A stretch of DNA of 64,000 bases from Drosophila pseudoobscura (GCF_009870125.1 NC_046680.1:3658001-3722000), one strand, 5' to 3'. Positions 1 to 11,740 are shown, counted from the first letter of the stretch. Notes: generated by a model from the letters alone, not told the origin. Made by a program: numbers and translations.

Positions 1-850
1 AGAGAGACAGAAAATCAGTCTGAGCGTGACGTCGGGCGCTGCGTAGCCACTGCAAATTTATTTGTTCCTTTTGGCTATAAAAATGATCTGATCTGATCCA
101 GATTCAGCAATCTGATAGATATGGTCGTTATCTATGATTCTGCGTTTTTAGTTTTCTCGAAACTGCAATATTGTGGATGCCACAGATTTTCGTCCTTTGT
201 GGGGGCGGAAGGGGGTAGGGCGAAATTTTGAGATAAACGTTTTATAGTGAGATCTAACAGAAGTGCGGATACTAAATTTGGTTACTCTAGCTTTAATAGT
301 CTCTGAGATTTGTGAATATCCCCAGATTCCCCGATATATTAGGAGTGTGGATACCAAATTTGGTTGCACTAGCTTTTATAGTCTCTGAGATCTAGGCGCT
401 AATGTTTTACTCTAACCAAAGCCGCCTATGCTACGTGTGTGTTAGAGAGAGACAGGGCGAGAAAAAATGAAATTGTTTTCTTGATGCTGGCTATAAAAAT
501 AATACGATCCAATTCAGATTCTGCAGTCTAAAAGTTATGGTCTTTCTCTACGATTCTGGTTTTATCGTATCTTTAAAAATGTAGCAGTGACATATCACAC
601 AATTCTGGATCCAAAACATCGTTGCTCTAGCTCTTATAGTCTTTGAGCACTAGGCGCTGAAGGGGACGGACAGACGGACGGACAGACGGACGGACGGACA
701 GACAGACAGGGCTCAATCGACTCGGCTATTGATGCTGATCCAGAATATATATACTTTATGGGGTCGGAAACGATTCCTTCTGGACGTTACACACATCCAC
801 TTTCACCACAAATCTAATATACCCCAATACTCATTTTGAGTATCGTGTAA
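1..850 (-). repeat. Tri-modular dispersed repeat, copy 1
   Basis: This copy runs on the minus strand. Its leading end (about 730-850 on plus) carries the block around GGGTCGGAAACGATTCCTTC and a (GACGGACA)-type simple tract at about 660-710. Then follow related modules with a GAGCAACCAAATTTGG-like start and a CCCCCACAAAGGACG-like end. Closely related copies lie at 31229-32034 and 47988-48837 (plus), with partial copies at 10440-10800 and 34395-34505. There is no coding capacity: short open frames here are chance. The type of mobile element is not evident. I recall similar sequence as abundant in Drosophila, notably the obscura group. Confidence 0.75.
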
Positions 851-1169
851 AAAAATGTATGTAAAAATGCTCTCTTGGTTTGTATTTTACACAAAAATGT
901 TGACATATCACCCAGTCATACCGAATGGTTTTAGGTAACATATATATCAAATCAGCAACGCGATTTTCAATATAAACCTTTCCAGGGCTATCAAACGGAA
1001 GTTAAGTAAACAAATTAATAAAATAGTTTGATATTAGCTACCGTATCAACTAGAAGCGCTTTTTTTTGCTTGTTGTTCGTATTATTACGATATTATTATT
1101 ATTATTATTATGCACCATAGTAATACTCGGCTTAGACGATAGCGGAGCGGACGTAGTCCTAGTCCAGCA
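851..1169. other. Unassigned AT-rich DNA with (ATT)n tract
   Basis: No gene or recognisable element is seen. A short ATT microsatellite lies at 1091-1110. Confidence 0.6.
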
Positions 1170-1630
1170 ACCATGACATTTTACCGTCGCGCTCCACATT
1201 TTGCCTCATAAGTTCTAGGAAATCATACCCTGGTTGTTTAAATGACCGAGGAGTCCTACTTGATCATAAGTTGTGTTTTATCAGCCATATAGCCGCAACA
1301 GTAAATAAAGCTAAGGGTGTTTTAGCGTTCATTAAGCGTTGGTCCAAGGAGTTTGGCGACCTGTACGTGGCGAAACAACTGTATATCGCGTTAGTACGTC
1401 CTATATTGTTCTTGTGTGTGGAGCCCGCAGTGTAAAGAGCAGCAGGTTGTTATTGAATCTGTGCAAAAGCAATTTTAATTTTTGCCCTTCGTAACTTTAA
1501 CTGGGACTCGGGTAGAATCTTGCCACCCTACCGGTCTCGGCTAAATCTTATTGACCTGCCGTCGTCACACCATCGCAGAATATGCAATGGCGTTATGTTC
1601 GTGCACAAGCTCCTAATTATAATAAGATCT
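1170..1630 (+). mobile_element. CR1-like LINE family B, 3' ORF2 fragment
   Basis: The plus strand matches the end of the reverse-transcriptase ORF of the LINE at 19447-23926: reading-frame pieces resemble AFIKRWSKEF, the LVRPIL stretch and the QFLIFAL stretch. Frameshifts and stops are present, and the copy lacks a 5' part. It is a dead fragment. Confidence 0.75.
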
Positions 1631-1639
1631 GGCGTCCTG

Positions 1640-2000
1640 GATTAAAATATCACTACGGAAAACCCGAGGCCACATACATGCTATAAAATCAGAAATAGAG
1701 GAAACATCAGAGCCCGCAGGGCTACGCAAGATCCCCGCGAAAACTACCCACTAACTCCAGTGAGGAGTCCCTAACCATTTTATTAGACACGCATTTCTCC
1801 CGGGTGTACAACCATCGAACCGGCATACCTCCCTAGAGAGGGAGCGGTAACTTCGATGGATCACATCCACATGCAAAGTTGCAATTATTTTCTTGGGGAA
1901 ATACCTCCAAACACTCCACTACTTAAAGACCGCAAAGCTTGCGGGACTGTCGAATGGACAGTATCGAGCGGACTGACAGTATTCACAAATAAATAGAAGA
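1640..2000 (+). mobile_element. Degenerate LINE fragment, possibly LOA-like
   Basis: Broken plus-strand frames contain a stretch reading EESLTILLDTHFSRVYNHR, followed by frames resembling the spacer before the RT core of LOA/R1-type LINEs. Several stops interrupt it. The family call is tentative, because only short motifs are seen. Confidence 0.4.
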
Positions 2001-2100
2001 TCCCTATCCTAACACCCCCATATTAAATTGATGCAGGATATCCTTCAGCAACAGTGGCATTTACTTATGGTTGGTAATTGGCAAAAAGTTGAATTGGAAC

Positions 2101-2388
2101 TGTTAAGGCAAATCAGTTGCCTGTATATATATATATAGCTATAATTATACCTAAGAGACATGTATGAAATCACGCTCTTAAATTGTAATGTCATGCGCTC
2201 TTATACCATGTTGCGAACGGAGCCTATGCAAGCAGCAGCCGCTCATGAAGAGGGCGCCGCTTTAGAATAAACTCACTTATAATTGAAAGTCGATTGAGTG
2301 CACAAATTGATCTGTCGGTCTGTCTGATTCCAGTGTCTAATTAAACCTTCAGAAATCGTGCCTAACGGCAGGCTAATTTGCACAACCA
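2101..2388 (+). repeat. 5' LTR of BEL/Pao element 1
   Basis: It is 288 bp, TGTTAAGG...CACAACCA. It contains a TATATATA stretch near 2122-2138 and AATAAA at about 2267. It differs from the 3' LTR at four substitutions that I could find (about 1.4%). Confidence 0.93.
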
Positions 2389-2392
2389 TTTT

Positions 2393-2410
2393 TGGCGCCC
2401 CCGGGTGGAC
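2393..2410 (+). promoter_or_regulatory. Putative primer binding site of BEL element 1
   Basis: A TGGCGCCCCCGGGTGG segment begins 5 nt after the 5' LTR, the usual place for a tRNA primer binding site starting with TGG. The tRNA was not identified. Confidence 0.6.
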
Positions 2411-3344
2411 ACTGATTTTCTGGATTGGACAGAAGTTGGATTGGATTAATCTTGGCGCTTCGTTGGATATCCCCATTGGATATCATCCCTCGCTCGTTGC
2501 TGTTGCTGTTCCTGCAGTTGTCATTGGTGGCCCGCTGGACTTCAAACTTAGCTACTCTTGAGAGCTGCTCGTGGGTATTCCTGGTTGGTATGAACTTGTG
2601 GGAGGGAATGCATCGGTGTTCAAACAACCCTCAACCAGTGCCACAGGTAAATCAAAGTGCCCAATTGTTTCATCAAAAAATATAAATAACTACGTATAAA
2701 AAAGGCCTGTGAATAAATTATTCAAAAGTGATTCGGCCAGGTATCTGTACGTACACACATTCAAAGTTATTTGATTATACAGTGAGTGATCACTGTACTT
2801 GTGGTCAACGACATTTCCAAAAAGAGCCGACAAGCAAAGGAGAAACGGCAATAGTTTCGCGCGCAAGCTCTAACCGCTGCGCATCATTCCCCCCTCGCCC
2901 GTCTTCGTCATAAATTTTCGTTTCTGCATTGCGCGAACGGTTCTTGCTGGACGCTCTTCGTTTTACAGTGCAGCTGCACTTTTGAGCTCTCTCATTCAGC
3001 GCTCGCTTGCTCTTTATCGTTTCGTGTTCTCTCCTTGTCTCCATGTAGCACTCACATACATTACACATACCATTACTTGTGGTTTAGTCGGTCGGTCGCT
3101 AAAGCAGCATACGCATATACGCGCATTTAAGTTGCGTTTCGGTGAACTACAAGCTCGACTCGAAATCGAAAGCGTTGGCTTGTAGGCATTTTGGCGATCA
3201 TCTCTCTCTCTCTCTCTCTCGTAGTCTCTAGCACGGTAACAGCATTGGGCTGTTAGCAGGCAGAAAAAATTTGTGAGTGTAATTGCTGAGTGTGACAGTG
3301 GGACAAGTGCCATTTTTGAGAAACAAAAATTTTATAGAACTAAA
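2411..3344 (+). other. Untranslated leader of BEL element 1
   Basis: This is a long leader between the primer site and the first plausible gag ATG at 3345. A (TC)10 tract lies at 3201-3220. Open frames on both strands here are short and resemble no protein I know. Confidence 0.6.
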
Positions 3345-4397
3345 ATGCCTGGAAAACGGCGAGGAATGTCTAGACAATCGGCAGAGGTTGACGATGTGGA
3401 GTCGTTAGACACTCTTCGCAAGCTGAGTGCAGTTAAGAAAGATATCAATCGTACATGGAGCCTTCTTAAAGATAAACAGTCTTCCTTTTCAAAGGCACAA
3501 TTGGAGTGCCGCATGGAAATATTAGAGTCATACATTGAACGGGCTTTCCAATTCCAAGTAGAAATTGAGGATGTCAACCCAGATTTAGCTTCTCGAGCCG
3601 AGCTTGAGAAGCTCGGCTCGGCTTCTCAAGCTGGAAAACTCGATCCCGGCAGAGCCGCATTGTTTCATCCCGTATCAATGCGTGGAACGACCACAAAGCT
3701 TAAAGTAGTGTTCGATGCGTCGTGCAAAACAACGAGTCAAGTCTCGCTTAATGATTTACTCATGGTGGGAGCAACCATCCAGCCGTGCCTATACGCAACG
3801 TTGTTAAGATTTCGGTGTCGCAAATTCGCTCTTACAGCAGACATTACAAAAATGTACCGTCAAGTCGAACTTGATGAGGCGCATCGCAAATTCCAATTAA
3901 TTATTTGGAGACGTGCAAGTTCGGATCCCTTGCAAGTGTTTCATCTAAATACGGTAACTTATGGCACGGCCAGCGCACCATTTCTTGCTGTCAGGTGCTT
4001 GAAGTATCTAAGCGAAACTCATTTCAATTCGCATCCACTTGGCTCAAAGTCTCTTGCTTCCGATTTCTATGTTGACGATCTTCTTACAGGCGCAGACACG
4101 AAATCCGAACTACGGATATTGCGTCAACAGTTAGTTGAAATCCTAGAGCCAGCCGGATTTGTGCTGACGAAGTGGACTGCTAATTGTCAACTAGGTGACA
4201 GTCAGAAAGAGAATCTGGTTATTTCGAGTAGAGATCAGCAAGATTGCAAAACTCTTGGACTGATGTGGAACCCACAGGCAGACATTTTCAAGTACTGTCT
4301 GAAACCAATAGTCTCGTCCGAAACCACAACCAAGAGAGTAATGTTATCCGTCATAGCCAGTCTTTTCGATCCCTTGGGTCTGCTATGTCCGGTGATT
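3345..4397 (+). pseudogene. BEL element 1 gag N-terminus fused to reverse transcriptase
   Basis: The frame starts with the basic MPGKRRGMSRQ stretch. It runs about 85 residues of coiled gag N-terminus, then passes directly into the RT fingers (KLKVVFDAS) with no zinc knuckles and no DSGS-type protease between. RT motifs follow: LTADITKMYRQ, then VTYGTASAPF, then the catalytic YVDD box in FYVDDLLTG, and the connection LFDPLGLLCPVI at the end. In intact BEL/Pao elements, gag C-terminus and protease lie between, so this is a large internal deletion that kept frame. The join (3590-3640) is highly palindromic. The frame is cut at 4397 by a LINE insertion and resumes in phase at 6105. An upstream in-frame ATG at 3273 also exists. 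Confidence 0.85.
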
Positions 4398-6104
4398 TAG
4401 ATATTGGACGTTGACATGCAATGACTGCATCTAACAAGAGGCGATGCAATTACTGCACCGTCAAGTGGCCCGTGTGACACCAGCAGAAGGCTGTTACGCG
4501 CGGATCCCAGGCAAAACGCAGCCCTCCTCCCGCCCAACCGACCGAGGGGCGCTGCCGCATGACGCGCGGTGCGTAGCCGAACCAAACGCGAGCATGCAAG
4601 AAAGATAGATATTAGACTAACCTTCGAGGAAAATTAGCACTAAACTTATTAAGAAATTAAGCATGCAATAAAATACAAAATACAAATACCACTACAATTA
4701 CTAATTACTAGAAAGGTGTGTAAGGATTAGTAATTTAATAAGAGGAAGAGAATTAGTGGAGGATATAATATGGTAGAGGGAATTATAGTCCGAGCATAAG
4801 ACCCTAAACGGTTCATGCAAGGAATAATTCGATCTACAAAGTGGAAGGAACAACGGTATAAAGTTTCTAGTCAGTCTAATAGGAATCGTGAAGTTTATGC
4901 GGCTCAACAGATCAGGGCTGTCTATGTCACCCCTGATCAAGTTGTGCATAAATATCACACCAAGCATTTTTCTACGGTTAACTAAGGATGGGAGGTTTAC
5001 TAATAATAGTCTACTAGAGTAAGATGGGAGTCTTACACCCGCATCCCAGTTAAGGCGCCGCAGAGCAAAGAGTAAAAAGTTTTTCTGTACTGATTCTATA
5101 CGGTCCTGGTGTACTTTGTACTGAGGGCACCATACACAGGAGCCGTATTCTAAGATCGGACGAACAAGCGAGGTATAGAGAGTCTTTGTTATATAGGGGT
5201 CGTCAAATTCCTTTGACCACCTCTTTATAAACCCAAGCACGCCCATGGCCTTATTTACCATGGTAGAAATGTGTTCGGAAAACTTTAACTTGGGATCTAA
5301 CATAACACCCAGATCATCCACCAGGGTAATTCTCTCAAGAGAACCCCCAAATAGGGTGTAGGGAGCCAACAAAGGGTTAGAACGATGAAATGTCATAACT
5401 TTGCATTTCGAGGCATTAAGGTGTAACAAGTTTGCACAACACCATGACTGAAAGCTATTGAGATCGGATTGCAAGCGAGAATGAAATGAAATGTCCTTGT
5501 ACTGGACACAGAGTTTAACATCATCCGCATACATAAGTACTCGAGAGTATGTTATTACTGAAGGCAAGTCATTAATAAAGAGTGTGAAGAGTAAGGGGCC
5601 TAGATGGCTGCCCTGTGGTACTCCCGAAGAAACCTTTACTGGTAAAGAGAGGGAGTTTTTGAAGAGGACTCTTTGAGACCTAGAACAAAGATAGCTAGAA
5701 ATCCATCTCAGGAGGTTGGGCGGAAACCCTAAAAGGTCAAGTTTATGTGCTAAAAGGGAATGGTTTACAGAGTCGAATGCTTTACTAAAGTCGGTGTAAA
5801 TAACATCCGTTTGTAAGTTACCTTGAAAGCCTTTAATAATGAAAGAGGTAAACTCTAACAAGTTCGTGGTGGTTGATCGCCGCCTTATAAATCCATGCTG
5901 AGTTGGAGATATAAGTGACTTGCAGAGATGTTGCAAGTGCGGAGTTAAAACCTTCTCAAACAATTTGGGAATAGCGGATAACTTTGCTATACCTCTATAA
6001 TTTTTTACATCAGACTTACTACCTTTTTTATGGAGAGGAATTATAAACGATTCCTTCCAGATTGGGGGGAAGCAAGATGAATCAATGGACATGGTGAATA
6101 GTTT
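4398..6104 (-). mobile_element. CR1-like LINE family A, 5'-truncated, inside BEL element 1
   Basis: This is the 3' 1.7 kb of a non-LTR element in antisense orientation to its BEL host. Its 3' terminus (TGGACGTTGACATGCA on plus, starting at 4405) is shared by the copies at 27676, 30390, 34393 and 42080. The seven bases 4398-4404 are not assigned. BEL coding resumes in phase at 6105, so the insertion boundaries are well fixed. The sequence is almost identical to the copy at 39517-42080. Confidence 0.92.
4701..6092 (-). pseudogene. LINE family A ORF2 C-terminal part (RT and C-terminal region), 463 residues
   Basis: This is an open frame without stops. It holds reverse-transcriptase motifs IIPLHKKGSKSDVKNYRGI, TDFSKAFDSVNH, SGVPQGSHLGPLLF and catalytic YADDVKL, then the C-terminal region with RPILEYGSCVW typical of CR1/jockey-like LINEs. 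Endonuclease and ORF1 are missing, so the copy cannot move by itself. Compared with the 755-residue frame at 39517-41784 I find one residue change (Arg for Gly in FALRRLNWD) over the shared part. Confidence 0.9.
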
Positions 6105-8338
6105 ACTAATGCAAAAATCTTCTTGCAGGAAATTTGGCTTTTGAGCCTTGGTTGGGACGATCCCATTCCCTTAAAGTTGCAACAAAGATGGGAGTCGATG
6201 GTTTCGGACATGCAAAGGTTGCATGAAGTCACCATTCCACGTTTTGTAGGAGCTAGCACAAGCACTCGATGTCAAATACATGGGTTTGCAGATGCGTCCA
6301 CGCGAGCATACGGCTGCTGCATCTACGCTCGTGTGTCCCATTCAAATGGAGTGTCCGTTAACTTATTAACGGTAAAGTCAAGGGTGGCACCCTTAAAGAC
6401 AAAAACAATCCCAAGATTGGAGCTATGTGCCGCTCATCTGTTGGCAAAGTTGTGGGAGGAAGTTCGATCTATTATTGATTGCCCCGTAGAGAAGGTTATA
6501 TTGTGGTCAGATTCGGAAGTGGTTCTACATTGGCTGCAAACTCATCCCTCCCAGTTAACAACATTTGTTTCAAATCGAGTTGCAGAGATACAGGAAATCA
6601 CTTCGACTGCCTCATGGAGACATGTACCCACCGAAGAAAATCCTGCAGATCCAGTATCTCGGGGATCATCAGTAGCAGACTTAGATTCACTATTTTGGTT
6701 TAACGGCCCGTCATTCCTGCAACAAAATTCCATGGATTGGCCTCAAAATCGTCATTTACGTTTGACAGAAGCGGACGCGTCATTAGAGAAGAAGAAGGTA
6801 GCCACTTCGCTTGTCGCGGCCGATGGCGAACACGATCCCATCCTCACCCTAATAGAAAACTCATCATCATATATGAAAGTGGTAGGCACAATTGCATATA
6901 TCCGCCGGTTCATAAACAAAAGGAAAGGAGTAATTTGGAGTAGTACTTTTCCGTCATCAGAAGAGCTCGGCGCAGCGTTTCTAGCAGCAGTTGAAGCTGT
7001 TCAAAGAGACGCATTCTCGCAGGAGATTGACAAAATAAAAAAGTCATCAAAGTTGCAGGCATCACTTCAAAAACTAACTCCCTTCATTTCGGAAGAACAA
7101 GTGGGCTCATGCTCGTTTTCGTTGGTTCGAGTAGGTGGTCGCCTATTAAACGCTCCTCTAGCCCATAACGCAAAATTTCCACTGTTAATGCCAAAAAATT
7201 TTAGATTTGTTACCCTCTATCTTAGCTATTTGCATCGAGCCAATTGTCACGCTGGACCCGGGCACTAGTGGGATTCCTAAGACAGTCCATGTGGCTGATA
7301 AATGCACGAAGAGAGTGCAGTACCATTGTCCGGAAATGCGTACACTGTTTCCACTACAAGCCGAAGCTTCTCTCACAAATCATGGGAAATCTTCCCGCTG
7401 ATCGATTGCGTGGGAATCGACCCTTCGAGATTAGCGGAGTTGATTTGTTTGGACCGGTTCGTGTATCGCTTGGGATTCGTGGCAAGCAGCCTCTTAAGAT
7501 GTACATAGCAGTGTTTGTCTGCTTTGCATCTAAGGCCGTACACCTAGATATTGTAAAAGACTTGACCTCTAATACATTTATTTTGTGCTTATCCAGGTTT
7601 GTTGGACGTCGTGGGCCTCTTGTCAAACTCTATTGCGACAACGCCACGAATTTTGTTGGTGCAGCTCGCATGCTCAAGGAGCGCATGGATGCATTCAATG
7701 CCAAGGACGAAGACCTCAAGGCGTATGCTCCGGCTCACAGTTTTCCGGTGGAATTCATTCCCCCGCGAGCCCCGCACATTGGAGGCCTGTGGGAGTCGGC
7801 AATGAAGTCCGCCAAGAATCTGCTGCTCAGGGCTGTGGGCAGCGCAGTGCTCAAGGAGGACGAGCTGCATACGGTTCTCGTGGACGTCGAGGCCGTGCTC
7901 AATTCCAGACCACTGGTGGTCGACAGCGGCAGCCCCAACGAAGGGGAGGTGGTGACTCCAGCGCATCTACTAGTCGGCAGAACGCTAGTTTCGCTGCCAC
8001 CCGAATCAGAGCTGCCCAGACCAGACAGCAGCCTCTCATATCTGCAACGATGGCAGCTCGTGTCTGCCATCAAGCAAAGATTTTGGAGAGATTGGTCCAG
8101 AGACTATCTTCTCAGCCTTCAACAGCGAGGGAAGTGGTCCGAGGAGGTCGCCAACTTGGAGCCAGGCAGAGTGGTGGCAATTCACAAGGACAACGTGCCA
8201 CTTCAAATGTGGCTCACCGGAATAGTGGAGGAGGCAATCCCAGGAGCGGACGGGAAGGTTCGCGTGGCCGTGATTAGGACGAAGGCCGGGGTCTACAAGC
8301 GATCGATCCATCGTTTGGCGCCTATTCCATTGGATTGA
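6105..8338 (+). pseudogene. BEL element 1 RNase H and integrase
   Basis: The frame resumes with KIFLQEIWLLSLGWDD. An RNase H-like segment follows: GFADASTRAYG, ETKTIPRLELCAAHLL-like and WSDSEVVLHWL. The integrase zinc-binding part has HRANCHAG, then a frameshift near 7265, then CVHCFHYKPK. The integrase core follows with SGVDLFGPV, CDNATNFVGA and PPRAPHIGGLWE (candidate D-D-E residues), and a C-terminal BEL-type tail ends at 8338. One frameshift breaks the frame; otherwise it is open. Confidence 0.88.
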
Positions 8339-8364
8339 AGCCTATAGGCTGTCAACGCGGCCGA

Positions 8365-8652
8365 TGTTAAGGCAAATCAGTTGCCTGCATATATATATAT
8401 AGCTATAATTATACCTAAGAGACATGTATGAAATCACGCTCTTAAATTGTAATGTCATGCGCTCTTATACCATGTTGCGAACGGAGCCTATGCAAGCAGC
8501 AGCCGCTCATGAAGAGGGCGCCGCTTTAGAATAAACTCACTTATAATTGAAAGTCGATTAAGTGCACAAGTTGATCTGTCGGTCTGTCTGATTCCAGTGT
8601 ATAATTAAACCTTCAGAAATCGTGCCTAACGGCAGGCTAATTTGCACAACCA
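8365..8652 (+). repeat. 3' LTR of BEL/Pao element 1
   Basis: It is 288 bp, near-identical to 2101-2388, and is followed at once by GGAAC, the second half of the target duplication. Confidence 0.93.
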
Positions 8653-9530
8653 GGAACTATTTAACCTCCTTATCATTGATAAGTTATCTTCCCAAAGTTT
8701 TAACTAATTCACGACTCCTAATGTATGCTGATGATGTCAAGCTATGTTTTTCCTACAGCGATCTGGTAACCTTCAATCAGATCTCGACGCTCTCAACAAT
8801 TGGTAGATTATTAATGCTCTTCCTCTTAAAATTTCCAAATTTAACGCCATGACCCTCCATCGCAACAAGTCTTACCTTTTTGACTTCACAATTCATAACA
8901 TTTCCTTGGAACGCCTATACAAAGTTAATGACTTAGCCATTATTTTCGTACATAACTTATGTTTTAGTTCCCATATAAATATATTTCGAATAAAGCCAAA
9001 GGAGTCCTTGTCTTTATCAAAAGATGGTCGAAGGAATTTTCTGAAACCAAACCACTAAACTATTCTATACCTATCTTGGAATATGGTTCCTGTATCTGGT
9101 CTCCCCATTACCAAAAATATCAAGATATGCTCGAGTCCGTTCAAAAACAATTCCTTATCTTTGCCCTGCGCGGACTTAAGTGGTACCCCTCTCGACTCTC
9201 ATCTTCCTTCTTATGAGAGTCGGCTGCGTCTCATGAACTTGCACTCTCTTGAAAGCCGTAGGACTTGGAATTCTGTTTCTCCACAAACTTCTCCTAGGCG
9301 ACGTTGAATCTTCGGCCCTCATTAGCCTTATCAATATTGCTGTCCCATCCCGCCCGACTAGGCATTACTATCCTCTGCGTCTTCCTGTGCTTCGAACTAC
9401 TCTGACCATGAATCTTTCCGTAGCCTTTGCTACAATAAATTTGTTTATATTTTTTTCCTTTGATACTTGTGCTTCCAAAGTAAAATCTTCTTTAATGAAG
9501 AATTTAATTTAATTTTATGATTTGTACATT
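8653..9530 (+). mobile_element. Old CR1-like LINE fragment (family C), target of BEL element 1
   Basis: Broken plus frames carry RLLMYADDVKLCFSYSDL, a DLA-type segment, LPSYESRLRLMNLHSLE and PSRPTRHYYPLRLP. These match the order RT box, C-terminal region and tail of families A and B, but are much more diverged. Many frameshifts are present. Confidence 0.75.
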
Positions 9531-9654
9531 CTTATTTTTACAAAGTTTAACTGTCCATAGTTGAGCTCTGAACATTAAACATAAACCTGAACGTCAAAAA
9601 TAAAGTGACGAAGGCCACGACAGCGCTCTATACATGTACAAAATCCATTTTTGT

Positions 9655-10435
9655 AAAAAGGGGCACCAACCCTAGCAATAGTTAGGCCAATACTACACTA
9701 CGGAGTTACTGCGTGGTGACCGGAGCAATTGAAAAGGACCCCGAAAAAACTGGGCAAGTTCAACGAATTGCCGGCCTATGCATCAGTAGAACTCCACCCC
9801 AAATGATGCGCTAAATGCTATCTTATGCCCCCCAAAGACTTGACCTTGCAGGAAAGGAGCGGGCAGGCATGGCAGTACTTCTGAGAGACTCCGACCAACC
9901 GACTCCTCCAGGCACCACAGCACATAGGTCACTCATCCATTTTAATTAATAGCAATATCGTCCGTTTAAAAACATTCTACCGAGTTCCAAAAGAGTACAC
10001 AGATACCCCCTTCAATACATTTATTCCTCACAGAGACAAATGGCTCGACTGACATCCAGGCCCAGATGGGGCCATACAGGCCATACACAGATCACTGTAG
10101 TCATATCAATCAGGAAGCGCTGAACTTCAAGCAGAAACCGTTATAACAACTTGGATAAACATTTATAGCGACAGCTCAGATGCGATCGAATCACTAAATT
10201 TCTCAGCGATTTGCTATTAACCTTCTATGGGTCCCGGGCTACTGGGATATTGAGGGCAACCACAATCCCCTTTCTCCAAGACAAGGAGGATATTCATATG
10301 CCAATTGCCACCTGTAAGCTTATCATAAAAGAGCAAAGATTAACAGAAGATTATTTGGCAATTAGTGCCACGATGTCGCATAACTTGGCAAATATGACCG
10401 ACCATGGATAGGAAGCTCTGCAAACTAAGCTAAAT
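9655..10435 (+). mobile_element. Degenerate LINE fragment with RNase H-like region
   Basis: Plus-strand frames with stops read LLYGVTAWW-like, LGKVQRIAGLCISR, then a TDSS-type RNase H start and a SMGPGLLGY region. This order (post-RT region then RNase H) is that of LOA/R1/I-type LINEs. It resembles the piece at 34510-36290. Confidence 0.6.
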
Positions 10436-10439
10436 AAGG

Positions 10440-10800
10440 TGCAGCGCAGTCATACGTTCCCTATAAGAGCTAGAGCAACCAAATTTGAAAACCGCACTCC
10501 TGTGATATCGAACCTGCACAAGTTTATTTTAAAATTTAGCCCCAACCCTTTATGTTGAAAATCAATCAAATTTTGTATCCATACTCATGTTAGATCTCAT
10601 TATTACGTGTATTTCAAAATTTCGATCCGCCCCCACAAATGACGAAAGTCTGTGACATCGACAATATTGAAATTACGAGAAAACTAAAAACGCACAATAA
10701 TAAAGAATGACCACATCTACCAGATTTCCGAATCTGGATCAGATCGGATCAGTTTTATAGCGAAAAGGACAAATCAATTTGCAGTGGCTACGTTTAGACA
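10440..10800 (+). repeat. Tri-modular dispersed repeat, partial copy
   Basis: It carries the GAGCAACCAAATTTG module start near 10472, two module ends with CCCCCACAAATGACG-like sequence, and a terminal part ending in AATCAATTTGCAGTGGCTAC near 10790. It is more diverged than the other copies. Confidence 0.7.
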
Positions 10801-11734
10801 CGTTTTATTTTCACAGATACAATTTCGCTTCCAATACTTGTCTTGGAACTTGTCTTGTCTTAACTTGTCATATTTTTGTGTTTGATCAGAAAAACTTCTT
10901 GACTTCTTACATCTTTTGGTATTGTAACATACATAAATTTGAAACGAAAAAAGATTTTTCTGTTTGTCGCTCAAGATTGCCTGCATGCAGTTCTCAGCTG
11001 AAATACATACATAATCCATATGGAACTAATTTGATTATGGTTTTGAAAGATATTTGTCGAAAGTTTATATTATTTCATTATCTTGTAGAGACTCAAAGCC
11101 GACAAAACAGCAAAGTAAAAAGCCTTGCAAATCGGCATGATAAGGATGATGAAAAGTAGCACATCTTTTACGGAGGGAGGATCATATTGCATTTCTCAGC
11201 TTTCATTTTTTCTGCTCATTGGCATTAAAGCCTATTACTCGGACAAGTTTAAATTTATCTTCATTATTGAATTTTACTGGCCGGCTGGCTTGCTTTCCTC
11301 CCTTTTTGGTTTCTGCCAATTTGAATATTTACGAATTCTTAGTTATTTTATTGATCTGCCTAAGTACTGCAAGATTTCATCACGAAACGCTGACAAAAAT
11401 TGGTCTGATCTGAGAACGAGGATTTAGACCGAACGAAAGAAAGAATTTGAAAAATGGTTGTTTGTTTTTATGAATATATTTATGAATATGAATTAATATT
11501 GGATGGTTCATTTTAAGGAAATTAATGAATTTGTGTATGATGTTACAGGATACAAAAAAATTACAAGGTTGATCGTTAAGTGTAAGTAAAATATACGTAC
11601 ATATGTGTACAAATAAATAATTTCTTTGTATACATTTGCAGTTAAAAATCTTTAAATGTTGCTCCACAAGTGTTATTTAGCTCTAGCTCTAAGAGCTTGG
11701 GTTTGAGTGAAAAAAAATTAAAAAGTTATTATTT
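10801..11734. other. Intergenic, no gene seen
   Basis: This AT-rich stretch lies between the repeat and the 3' end of the phosphatase gene. Open frames on both strands are of low complexity and show no family motif. Confidence 0.6.
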
Positions 11735-11740
11735 TTTATT
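11735..11740 (-). terminator. Candidate polyadenylation signal for the PP2C gene
   Basis: AATAAA on the minus strand lies about 52 bp beyond the stop codon at 11792-11794. Confidence 0.5.

Larger units (their letters stand above)
2101..8652 (+). mobile_element. BEL/Pao LTR retrotransposon 1, with LTRs and target duplication
   Basis: Two 288-bp LTRs (2101-2388 and 8365-8652) begin with TG and end with CA. They differ at four positions by eye. The 5-bp sequence GGAAC lies directly before the left LTR (2096-2100) and directly after the right LTR (8653-8657), a typical target-site duplication. Between them are a primer-binding-site-like segment, a leader, an N-terminal gag piece fused in frame to reverse transcriptase, then RNase H and integrase. 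Most of gag and the protease are missing, a family A LINE splits pol at 4398-6104, and one frameshift lies near 7265. The element is therefore not autonomous. It landed in an older LINE remnant that continues at 8653. Confidence 0.93.

Noticed and set aside
7585..8277. 230-residue plus-strand frame rich in Arg/Gln/Gly
   Set aside because: It is an off-frame shadow of the BEL integrase.
10779..11159. 126-residue plus-strand frame
   Set aside because: The composition is Phe/Tyr/Lys-rich chance translation of AT-rich DNA, with no motif and no splice or promoter context.
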